A stretch of 41,011 nt of DNA. Source: an uncultured Alcanivoracaceae bacterium (GTDB lineage Bacteria > Pseudomonadota > Gammaproteobacteria > Xanthomonadales > Marinicellaceae). Positions within the stretch are counted from its first letter, which is position 1. Each line of letters opens with the position of its first letter. Made by a program: the position numbers and the translations under genes. Below, piece by piece: positions 8,489 through 16,237 of this stretch. Under the pieces are notes generated by a model, which was given only the letters and a program-made list of their open reading frames with translations, searched no databases and had not been told where the DNA came from. The DNA lies in contig CAMZLQ010000134.1 in the NCBI GenBank assembly GCA_947311585.1, forward strand, positions 1-41,011, given 5' to 3'.

Positions 8489-10257
8489 TAATCGTATTCT
8501 GGTGGAACAAGTTTAAGGGCTTCTTCAAGTGAAGTTTTACCTTCTTTTAATAAATTAGCTATAGATAATCGCAGTGGCTTCATACCAATCCGATAACATT
8601 CGGCTGCCACCGTTTCTGATGGCATTTTTTCTTTAATCATTTTACGTAAACCTCCTGTTATAGGCATAATTTCATAGACCCCTGTTCTTCCGTGATAACC
8701 AGTATTACGGCACTCTAAACACCCAACCTTGTGGTAAATGTTGTCGGGCATGGCTAAATTCCAAGGGTGTGTTAATGAAACCCATGCTTCGGCATCTACT
8801 TTTGATGGTTCTTTACAATGCGGGCACAATAAACGCACTAAACGTTGAGCAATAACGCCTGCTAATGTTGAACGTAACAAATAATCGGGTACGCCTAAGT
8901 CCATTAAACGATTGATAGCAGATGGCGCATCATTGGTGTGTAAGGTTGATAACACTAAATGCCCTGTTAGAGAGGCTTGGACTGCCATCTTTGCAGTTTC
9001 TAAATCACGTATTTCTCCGACCATAATAATGTCGGGATCTTGACGCATTAATGTCCTTATGCCGCTGGAAAACTCTAAACCAATTTTTGGATTCACCTGC
9101 ATTTGGTTGAGTTCTTGAAACACCATTTCGATGGGGTCTTCAACCGAAGAAACATTGACCGATTCAGTGGCTAATTTACGCAAGGTGGAATAAAGAGTGG
9201 TGGTTTTTCCCGAACCTGTAGGACCAGTGACCAAAACAATACCATGCGGACGGTTAATCATTTGCAGCCATTGTTTGACTTCATCCTTAGAAAACCCCAA
9301 GTCTTCGTAGTTTTCAACCACTGCATCGGGGTCAAAAATACGCATAACACACTTTTCTCCAAATGTTGTTGGCATGGTTGAGACACGTAATTCGACTTCT
9401 TTATTTTCAGAGGTTAATGTTTTGATGCGTCCATCTTGCGGTTTGCGCTTTTCTGCCACATCAATACGCGACAATATTTTGATGCGGCTGACAACAGCGC
9501 CCATAACAAGTGTTGGTAAAACATAAACATTGTGTAGTCGCCCATCAATTCGGAAACGCACTTTTGATTCTTCGCGCTTGGGTTCGAGGTGAATATCACT
9601 GGCACGTTGTTCAAAGGCGTATTGCAATAACCAATCGACGATATTGACAATGTGCTGGTCATCAGCGGTTAAATTGCCCTTACTGCCGAGCTTGACCAGT
9701 TGCTCTAGGTTTAATATCGGGTCAATAGAACGGTTTTTGTGTTGTTTCTGAGCATGTTTTACTGATTTATTGACACCATAGAATTCAAAAAGTAGCCGCT
9801 GTATGTCTAAAGGGTTGGAATGCACACGTATAACTTTTAGGCGTAATATGCGTTGCAGTTCTTCCAGCCAGGAGGTGTCGGATGGTTCTGCCACCGCAAA
9901 TGTCACCGTATCTGGAGTTATATCTACTGGCAATATTTTATGTTTGGTGGCATAAGCTTGAGAAACAGCATCAGTAACCTTGTTAACATTGACCTTAGTT
10001 GGATCAACTTTCAAATATGCCAGACCATTCATTTCAGCCACAAATTGCGTGATAAACTCAATGGATAATGGTTTTCCCGTCTTTTCATTGATGAGTTTAT
10101 AATCGGATAAGGTGACATAGGGATGAACAGAGGTCACTGAGGTTAGTTTGGCATTACGCAATATTCTTTGTGCCGAAATTTTATCAATTATGGCTTCTTT
10201 ATACAACGCTTTTACGATTGGTGTGATTGAAGCAGCTAGAGATTTTTCCATTGTCAT
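8488..10257 (-). CDS. GspE/PilB-family type II secretion / type IV pilus assembly ATPase
   Basis: A 589-aa hexameric secretion ATPase. The N-terminal third is a GspE N-domain; the core has DWLLQYAFEQRASDIHLEP (about 205-225), Walker A GPTGSGKTTTLYS (about 345), Asp box EDPIE, Walker B DIIMVGEIRD and the His box TGHLVLSTLHTNDAPSAI. A tetracysteine zinc motif (CPHC about 480 and CLEC about 514) is typical of GspE and PilB. It powers pseudopilus or pilus assembly at the inner membrane. No other secretion or pilus gene lies in the window, so which system it serves cannot be read from context. The ATG overlaps the TGA of the upstream ABC ATPase (ATGA). Confidence 0.9.
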   Translation of the reverse strand: MTMEKSLAASITPIVKALYKEAIIDKISAQRILRNAKLTSVTSVHPYVTLSDYKLINEKTGKPLSIEFITQFVAEMNGLAYLKVDPTKVNVNKVTDAVSQAYATKHKILPVDITPDTVTFAVAEPSDTSWLEELQRILRLKVIRVHSNPLDIQRLLFEFYGVNKSVKHAQKQHKNRSIDPILNLEQLVKLGSKGNLTADDQHIVNIVDWLLQYAFEQRASDIHLEPKREESKVRFRIDGRLHNVYVLPTLVMGAVVSRIKILSRIDVAEKRKPQDGRIKTLTSENKEVELRVSTMPTTFGEKCVMRIFDPDAVVENYEDLGFSKDEVKQWLQMINRPHGIVLVTGPTGSGKTTTLYSTLRKLATESVNVSSVEDPIEMVFQELNQMQVNPKIGLEFSSGIRTLMRQDPDIIMVGEIRDLETAKMAVQASLTGHLVLSTLHTNDAPSAINRLMDLGVPDYLLRSTLAGVIAQRLVRLLCPHCKEPSKVDAEAWVSLTHPWNLAMPDNIYHKVGCLECRNTGYHGRTGVYEIMPITGGLRKMIKEKMPSETVAAECYRIGMKPLRLSIANLLKEGKTSLEEALKLVPPEYD

Positions 10258-10979
10258 GTATTTTTTAAAAGTGATTTAGGTAATTCTGTACCTAACATTT
10301 TGGTTAAGTTCTTTTCTGTTAACACATCTTTAATTTTCCCGCTAAATACTTTAGATTCCCCACAGAACATAAGAATATGCGAACAGTATTGTTGCACGTA
10401 TTGTATATCATGCGTCACCATTATAATGGCTTTTTTTTGTGATAGTTCCTTAAGTTTTTGCATTAACTTATACCGAAAAGCTAAATCCAAATGATTCAGT
10501 GGTTCATCCAGTAGCATCACATCACTGTCTTGAGCTAAAATTGTCGCCAATTCAACCTTGCGTAATTCTCCTCCAGAAAGTGCCAGAATGCTTTTTTTAG
10601 CTAAACTTGTTAATTCCATATCGCCTAATGCTTGGGTTATGATTTCTAAGTTCGGCGTTGTATTTTTATGCCAAGCGTATCGACCATAAGAAACGGCTTG
10701 TTGAACACTGCAGTCTAAACTGGATTCTTGAACTTGAGGCAAAAGAGAAACCAGTTGTGCTCGAGAGAGAAACTCAAGATTCTTTAACTCAAATCCATCT
10801 ATCTTGATACTGCCCTGTGAATACGCTTGTAATCCTGCAAGTGTATGGAGCAAGGTGGTTTTTCCTGCACCATTTTTTCCTAAAATCGCCCAGAACTGCC
10901 CTTTTTCTATCGTCATACTGAAATTAGATAACAGTAATTGCTCATCCATTTTTAAAGATAATCCTTGAATCTCTATCAT
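10254..10979 (-). CDS. ABC transporter ATP-binding protein (FecE/BtuD/HmuV type)
   Basis: A 241-aa ATPase subunit. Walker A GKNGAGKTTLLH (about 35), Q-loop SLLPQ, signature LSGGELRKVELA (about 134), Walker B VMLLDEPLNHLD and the switch His in IMVTHD are all present. Length and sequence fit the importer family for ferric siderophores, haem or cobalamin. It overlaps the permease gene upstream and the GspE-like gene downstream by 4 bases each (ATGA), so the three are co-translated. Substrate is not decidable: no periplasmic binding protein or TonB receptor gene lies nearby, and no cobalamin riboswitch is seen upstream. Confidence 0.9.
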   Translation of the reverse strand: MIEIQGLSLKMDEQLLLSNFSMTIEKGQFWAILGKNGAGKTTLLHTLAGLQAYSQGSIKIDGFELKNLEFLSRAQLVSLLPQVQESSLDCSVQQAVSYGRYAWHKNTTPNLEIITQALGDMELTSLAKKSILALSGGELRKVELATILAQDSDVMLLDEPLNHLDLAFRYKLMQKLKELSQKKAIIMVTHDIQYVQQYCSHILMFCGESKVFSGKIKDVLTEKNLTKMLGTELPKSLLKNT

Positions 10980-11926
10980 GTTCTTTTACGCAAAAGATAG
11001 ATAAAAACAGGAACCCCAAAAAAAGCAGTAAAAACACCAACAGGAAGTTGAACCGGTGCCACAACCGTTCGCGCAAGCGTGTCAGCCAAAAGCAAAACAA
11101 TGGCACCAATAAGTGCAGAAAGGGGAATCAATAAGGCGTGTACGTTGCCAACAAGTAAACGGGCTAAATGGGGCACGACCAAGCCAACAAAACCAATCGT
11201 TCCTGACATTGATACTGCAACAGCGGTAAATACGGAAGTGCTTAGCAAGATAATCAGGTTAATTTTTTGTACGTTTACGCCACTTTTTAGGGCAAAAAAC
11301 TCCCCACGTGCAAGTAAGTCTAACTCTCTATTGTAGGCATAAACCCAAATTGAGCCACTGATGAGAATCACAAGAGGATAAATCAAAGCCGAGGAATAAC
11401 TCAAATCACCCATCAACCAAAAAAGCATGGATTTTGTAGAAGCACTAGGACTCAAAGTGAGAATCATGCTGATAATTGCACCGTAGGCAAAAGCAATAAC
11501 AACACCACTGAGCAGTAAATTTTGTGTATTGAGTGTTCTTTTAGATGACAGCAGTAGCAACAATCCCAATGAAAGTAAAGCAGCAACAAAGCCGATAGTC
11601 ACAAAAAGCCAAAAAGGAATAACTACACCTGCTGCTATTATGGCTAATTGTGCGCTTGCTGATGCGCCTGATATGCCTAATATATAGGGATCAGCTAAAG
11701 GGTTTTTTACGAGGTTTTGAATAAGCAAACCCGCCAATGAAAGCAACCCACCAACACTGATAGCATTGACAACTCGAGGTAAGCGAATTGAGAATATGAT
11801 ATCATCCCATTTATCAGAAAATAAAATTTCAGATAAGGGAATGTGTTGCGACCCCGATAATAAAGCAAAAATAATACAAAGGATTAAAGATAACAGCAAA
11901 AAAAGAATCACACTCGCTTTTTTCAT
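10976..11926 (-). CDS. FecCD/BtuC-family ABC transporter permease
   Basis: A 316-aa polytopic membrane protein, about the usual family length (320-335). FecCD family landmarks are visible: RLPRVVNAISVGGLLSLAGLLIQNLVKNPLADPYILGISGASASA near the N-terminus, SGTIGFVGLVVPHLARLLVG (the coupling-helix region, about 235-255) and LPVGVFTAFFGVPVFIYLLRK at the end. It should form the homodimeric channel for import of an iron complex or cobalamin with the ATPase encoded next. Its ATG follows a TAA directly (TAAATG) and lies 86 bp after the stop of the anchored protein gene. The binding-protein partner is missing from this locus. Confidence 0.9.
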   Translation of the reverse strand: MKKASVILFLLLSLILCIIFALLSGSQHIPLSEILFSDKWDDIIFSIRLPRVVNAISVGGLLSLAGLLIQNLVKNPLADPYILGISGASASAQLAIIAAGVVIPFWLFVTIGFVAALLSLGLLLLLSSKRTLNTQNLLLSGVVIAFAYGAIISMILTLSPSASTKSMLFWLMGDLSYSSALIYPLVILISGSIWVYAYNRELDLLARGEFFALKSGVNVQKINLIILLSTSVFTAVAVSMSGTIGFVGLVVPHLARLLVGNVHALLIPLSALIGAIVLLLADTLARTVVAPVQLPVGVFTAFFGVPVFIYLLRKRT

Positions 11927-12012
11927 TTACTTGCAGATGAAACTTTTATTTTGTTTTTTGGGTGCATCAAAGAGTTGTGCTAGCATCGTATTTTCACTAT
12001 CGGGATTGAGTA

Positions 12013-13338
12013 TTACATTAATTCTACCGAAGCAATCTGATTTTTCTTTAATCTCATTTTAGCATTACCATTTTTATACAGACTTTCAATGGTAAGTGAT
12101 TTGGCATCAATCTTTCTGAGGTAACCAATAATGGGGCGACCTCTTTTGGTTTTTATTCTCAATTTCTTATTCAATACAGAGGGTAGTTTTTGCATTGAAA
12201 TAACGCGTGATTTTGATTTTCCTGTTTTGAAAACCACCGCTTTTAAGTAACTTTTGGTTGTTTTTTCTTCTTTTAGTTTCCTCTGCCTTGCAACTTTTTC
12301 TCTTTCAAGAATTTCATTCTTTAAACGTTGAGTATCAATTCTTGTGTAATCAATATCAACTAATTTAGCCGTAAAATAATCAGAGTTTGCAGTCGATATT
12401 TCCAACTGTGACTTTTCATACAGTTCAATTTGCTCTTGCTTAACAAAATCCGAAACATATTTGCGTTCATCAAGCGTAATAATGGCATTAAATTCTATGT
12501 CTGGAGCTAGCATTCTTTGGTAACGTTGAGACATGTCATCTGGTAATTGTTTTGAGTAGAATGTTCTTAAAAATTGTTGTAAATGTTCAGCTGCACTTAA
12601 GCGGTATTTTGCAAAAGAGCCACCGTAATTTTGCGCACAAATGTTGTTTCTTTTGAGATTAAAACCATTATCAAGGTAGTTGTAAAACAACTTATCAACA
12701 ACAAGGTCTTCCAGAATCAGTTGGTTTTCAAAATAAGCCATTTTTAAATTACTCGACCATGTTGATGAAAATAATTCATCAGCCGTCACAATTAAATCCA
12801 CATCAACGCTACCATTGGATTGCCGTGAATAGTACAAATCGAGATTAAAGGTTTGATTTTCATCGATTAATTTTTCCCAAGAACCTTTAGGAAAAACCGT
12901 ATAACTGTCTTTTTTACAGCCAAAACTGCCCGCATAGCCTGCCAAATACATCCACAGACTTCTTTCTTGTAAAGAATCATAAATATCATTGGCTTGGTCA
13001 TCCAAAGATGCTCCATTAACTGAAATGGATATGAATTCTGGTAAGAGTGTTGTTAACTTAGTCGCAGAATTTTTAAAGAGAAATAAAGGTGTGGTTTCAA
13101 TGTTAATTGAACTAATGTCATAAGATTGCTTATAGTTTTCTGGCGTGAATTTTAAGTTTCTAATGGTAATTAAACCACCTAAACTGGTGCTGATTGAGCT
13201 ATATTGCCACTCACCTAGGCTTGAAGCATGATTAATCATAGCCTTAGCAAATACATTTGCATTGTGAAAATAACGCCATGTTGGGTATGACAATATCACA
13301 ACTAATGTTAGTATAAGTCCTATAAATTTATTTTTCAT
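12013..13338 (-). CDS. Membrane-anchored protein of unknown function
   Basis: A 441-aa protein with one N-terminal hydrophobic segment (residues 5-20, an uncleaved anchor or signal) and a long extracytoplasmic region. The first half (WQYSSISTSLGGLITIRNLKF, then alternating strands) resembles the lipid-transfer-like beta repeats of AsmA/DUF945-type periplasmic proteins, but I cannot assign a family. Residues about 340-380 are a highly charged Lys/Glu/Arg stretch (probable coiled coil) and the last 60 residues form a small basic beta domain (GYLRKIDAKSLTIESLYKNG). It lies between the cardiolipin-synthase-like gene and the FecCD-type permease on the same strand. The context suggests an envelope role, no more. 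Confidence 0.75.
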   Translation of the reverse strand: MKNKFIGLILTLVVILSYPTWRYFHNANVFAKAMINHASSLGEWQYSSISTSLGGLITIRNLKFTPENYKQSYDISSINIETTPLFLFKNSATKLTTLLPEFISISVNGASLDDQANDIYDSLQERSLWMYLAGYAGSFGCKKDSYTVFPKGSWEKLIDENQTFNLDLYYSRQSNGSVDVDLIVTADELFSSTWSSNLKMAYFENQLILEDLVVDKLFYNYLDNGFNLKRNNICAQNYGGSFAKYRLSAAEHLQQFLRTFYSKQLPDDMSQRYQRMLAPDIEFNAIITLDERKYVSDFVKQEQIELYEKSQLEISTANSDYFTAKLVDIDYTRIDTQRLKNEILEREKVARQRKLKEEKTTKSYLKAVVFKTGKSKSRVISMQKLPSVLNKKLRIKTKRGRPIIGYLRKIDAKSLTIESLYKNGNAKMRLKKNQIASVELM

Positions 13339-13401
13339 TCTTCTCTCAATTATTCAATTTCTATTCTAGGACAAACTCCTGGTAGTTTCCCTGTTTGAAT
13401 T

Positions 13402-15138
13402 TTACATAAAAGGCTCTGCAAAGCCCAAAAAATAGGTAATCATTATCGTTTGTATTTGCTTAGATGACAAGCCTACATCTGGAAAACTGCCTACATTCTT
13501 ATAGTTTTTATAAAAGTCAGGGTGATTTATTGGTAACGACTTTTTCCCTTGACGCAATTGGAAACTACTCGAATACCTAAATGGCCAGATGTCTAAAATT
13601 GGTAATGACCGTGATACATTGGCAATAAGTCCACTAAAGAAACTGAGCACTGGTATTTTTTTATTGGCAGCTATTGTCCATGAATTTTCAGGCAGCATGT
13701 CTATCTTAATTTTTTTTGTCAGTAATTCTGCCATGGGCTTTGATTCGATAATCAATCCAGATTCCGTGTTAAGAACATCTGAACGGTGATCAAAATTATG
13801 AGAGCCAATTAAAGATATATTTTTATCAATGACAATGGATTTTGCATGAAGTCCAAAACGCGTATCTTTGTTTGCAAATTCTTCACCAAACATCTGGGTT
13901 TTGTAATTAGGTGATTGTTTGTATTCAAATATATTTAAACCTATATTCTTTAAATATTTCTTTTTATGTTTAAAAGAAATAGCATAAACATAAAAAGCAT
14001 CGGTTGAAGACAAACTATTTGTTGAGACTGTTATGTCAACGTTTGGTTTTTTCTTGTGCAACGATTTGAGCGATTTATAAGCCTTTTTACTTAAAACCAA
14101 ATAGGGTGTCTGCATTAAAAGGCTTGATTGTGCAGACAAAATTAACTCTTTTATCTTTAAGCTCATCTGTTTGTATTTTTTCTTTGTTTCGCGATTTTTA
14201 ATAAATAGCTTTTCTGGTGAATCACTATAATATTCTACAGCACCAACTGCTATTGCGGTTTCTACAAACAGTTTTTCCATTAGTCTATAATCAAAAGCCT
14301 TGATATTTAACTGCACTGCTTTGGGATTTTGGGCCACAAGCCAACTGGATTTATTTTCCTGATTATTTAAGATTCTATAAACAATATCATCGAGGTTTTC
14401 CACTGGAACCACCCAAGGAGATTGCCAAAAATGATTAAACGATTGCTTCATTTGTTGCGCTACTATTCCAACCGCTAATGCATCTCTATCACGGTAATTA
14501 AATTTCTCATCCCAATCAAAATAGCGGTTTTGGTAGTTGCGTCCACCATTAATGCCGTATTTATCATCCACTAAAAACAACTTATTGTGCATACGTCGAT
14601 TAAGGTTGGATAAGCAACAAGCCAGTGCACTAAAAAAGTCAAATGCAGAGGTATGACCTTCATTAAAAGTTGGGTTAAACATTTTAACCGTAAAATTTTC
14701 ATGCAAAGTAGCAAGCTCTGCCAAAAACCAGCTGTTACCCATAGAAAACAGTTGGTCAATAATGATATTAACTTTTACGCCTCGTTTCGCCGCTTCTAAT
14801 AACTCCGATAAAACCAAATGTCCTGCTTCATCATTAACCCAAATGAATGTTTGAATATCAATGCTTTTTTGTGCCGCTTTTATGAGGTGTAAACGAATCA
14901 ACAGTGACTCTTCACCATTATCCAATAGAGTAACATAGTCTTGTTTGTTTTGAATGCTTGATTGGTATAGTTGACTCAAGGGCGTGTCAATAGCACAACG
15001 AGTGACATCGGTGGCAGGACATTTTATGGTCTTGTCTTTTTTGATTTGGGTTAATTGATTAACCTGCTGTATAACTTTTTGGCTCGGGTGACAGGCAGTT
15101 AAAGCAAGAAGTGAAATTAATACCACAAATCGAATCAT
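13402..15138 (-). CDS. Phospholipase D superfamily lipoprotein, cardiolipin synthase C-like
   Basis: A 578-aa protein with a lipoprotein signal (LLALTAC, Cys at 16). Two HKD motifs define the phospholipase D fold: MHNKLFLVDDKYGINGGRN (about 183-200) and LHAKSIVIDKNISLIGSHNFDHRS (about 430-453). The size, two-HKD layout and RNYQNRYFDW/HNFDHRSD contexts match ClsC (YmdC), which makes cardiolipin from phosphatidylglycerol and phosphatidylethanolamine; a related PLD-type hydrolase cannot be excluded. Start chosen because it gives the lipobox; its ATG overlaps the TGA of the phosphopantetheinyl transferase gene by 4 bases. The acyltransferase two genes upstream supports a membrane-lipid theme. Confidence 0.85.
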   Translation of the reverse strand: MIRFVVLISLLALTACHPSQKVIQQVNQLTQIKKDKTIKCPATDVTRCAIDTPLSQLYQSSIQNKQDYVTLLDNGEESLLIRLHLIKAAQKSIDIQTFIWVNDEAGHLVLSELLEAAKRGVKVNIIIDQLFSMGNSWFLAELATLHENFTVKMFNPTFNEGHTSAFDFFSALACCLSNLNRRMHNKLFLVDDKYGINGGRNYQNRYFDWDEKFNYRDRDALAVGIVAQQMKQSFNHFWQSPWVVPVENLDDIVYRILNNQENKSSWLVAQNPKAVQLNIKAFDYRLMEKLFVETAIAVGAVEYYSDSPEKLFIKNRETKKKYKQMSLKIKELILSAQSSLLMQTPYLVLSKKAYKSLKSLHKKKPNVDITVSTNSLSSTDAFYVYAISFKHKKKYLKNIGLNIFEYKQSPNYKTQMFGEEFANKDTRFGLHAKSIVIDKNISLIGSHNFDHRSDVLNTESGLIIESKPMAELLTKKIKIDMLPENSWTIAANKKIPVLSFFSGLIANVSRSLPILDIWPFRYSSSFQLRQGKKSLPINHPDFYKNYKNVGSFPDVGLSSKQIQTIMITYFLGFAEPFM

Positions 15139-15677
15139 AAAATAACCTTAATTTCCGTGTCCGCATACGATGCCAAGGCTAAACTATAGCCTTTTATGCC
15201 ATTATACGTTGTTAGATTCATTCCATTCATCTTGGTTACCAATTGTTTATTTTGTTGCAAATAATTTTGTGATAAATAATACCACAAGCGACCCCCTTCT
15301 GCCTTGCAAACGGCTTCTTTTAAGCTCCATAGTGTGTAAAATAATTGACAGGCATGTTTTGGCTTTAATGATTTCATTTGCTCAAACTCTTCTAAATGGT
15401 AATAACGCTTGGCAAGAGCTAAGTAGTTTCTCTTGTTGTTGATGTATTCCACATCAACGCCAAGTGCTTGCGAGTCATTAAAGGCTTGCACCACCACATT
15501 TTTTGAGTGACTTACTGAAAAGTGCATGCCTTTAATTATTGGCTTACCATTGGGGTTATAAGTAATATCGCCTTTAATAATATCTTTATGCAAATAATCC
15601 GACAAGTTTTTATGCAACAACAACTTGGATTGTTTTTTAAGGTCTTCTGTGTTTTGATAAACGTGCAGATAAATCAT
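15135..15677 (-). CDS. 4'-phosphopantetheinyl transferase (Sfp/AcpT type)
   Basis: A 180-aa enzyme that transfers phosphopantetheine from CoA to a serine of a carrier protein. The conserved motifs are present: FSVSHSKN, the Mg-binding GVDVEYI (Asp near 85 with its partner acid), and WSLKEAVCKAEGGRL (Glu and Lys near 138-142). Short relative to Sfp (224 aa) but within the range of AcpT-like members. The gene sits between the acyltransferase and the ClsC-like gene with 4-base overlaps at both ends. No polyketide or non-ribosomal synthetase lies in the window, so the partner may be a fatty-acid-type carrier elsewhere. Confidence 0.85.
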   Translation of the reverse strand: MIYLHVYQNTEDLKKQSKLLLHKNLSDYLHKDIIKGDITYNPNGKPIIKGMHFSVSHSKNVVVQAFNDSQALGVDVEYINNKRNYLALAKRYYHLEEFEQMKSLKPKHACQLFYTLWSLKEAVCKAEGGRLWYYLSQNYLQQNKQLVTKMNGMNLTTYNGIKGYSLALASYADTEIKVIL

Positions 15678-16237
15678 TTCTTAGGCTGGATTTTTATTTC
15701 CCCTTGCTTTTCTGGGTATTTGCCTTTTACGTCTTTATAAAATGCTTTGATTATTTCCATATCGGCATCAATATCACCAGTTGGCATAAAGCTATCCTTA
15801 ATCCCCACTTCTCGATTTTCAAAATCTAATACAGCCATGGCAATAGGGATTTTGGCCTCTAAAGCAATATAATAAAAACCAGTGCGCCAGTATTTAATAT
15901 TTGAACGTGTGCCTTCAGGAGCTAATGCCAAAGCTATTTTATCTTGAGAATTAATAAACTCAGCCATTCTTGTGGTGAGTTTTGTGGTTTTATCTCTATC
16001 AACACCAAACCCACCCAAAGCTTTAAACAAGTATTTCTGTGGCCATTTGAATAAGGCATCTTTACCCATATAACGAAAAGGAACACCTGCTGAAAAAATA
16101 TAAAATATGCCCAAAGGAAAATCCCAATTGCTTGTGTGCGGGTAAGCAATAACCACATAACGGGGTTCTTTTGGAAGATTGTTAATGGTTTTCCATTTGA
16201 ATACTTTTAACCAAAAACGGCAAAAATGTTTAAGCAT
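15674..16237 (-). CDS. PlsC-like lysophospholipid acyltransferase
   Basis: A 187-aa acyltransferase. The catalytic HX4D motif is in YPHTSNWDFPLG, and the second substrate-binding motif is LAPEGTRSNIKYWRTGFY; FPxRYMGKDALFKWP lies between them. These small members (MlrA/YihG-like 1-acylglycerol-phosphate acyltransferase family) acylate lysophospholipids or ornithine lipids; the acceptor is unknown. I place the start at MLKHFCRFW (ATG 16235-16237), with GGAG about 10 nt upstream, giving an 8-nt overlap with the end of paaZ; an upstream in-frame ATG at 16264 would add nine residues inside paaZ. The 3' end overlaps the phosphopantetheinyl transferase by 4 bases. Confidence 0.85.
   Translation of the reverse strand: MLKHFCRFWLKVFKWKTINNLPKEPRYVVIAYPHTSNWDFPLGIFYIFSAGVPFRYMGKDALFKWPQKYLFKALGGFGVDRDKTTKLTTRMAEFINSQDKIALALAPEGTRSNIKYWRTGFYYIALEAKIPIAMAVLDFENREVGIKDSFMPTGDIDADMEIIKAFYKDVKGKYPEKQGEIKIQPKK

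Noticed and set aside
11927-12012. Cobalamin riboswitch upstream of the BtuC-like permease.
   Set aside because: Only 86 bp are available and no B12-box sequence was seen.
11933-12030. A second frame running past the stop of the 12013-13338 gene (NVILNPDSENTMLAQLFDA...) to the TAA before the permease ATG, as a frameshift extension or tiny gene.
   Set aside because: No slippery heptamer near the stop and only 19 residues after the first ATG; the annotated protein ends naturally.
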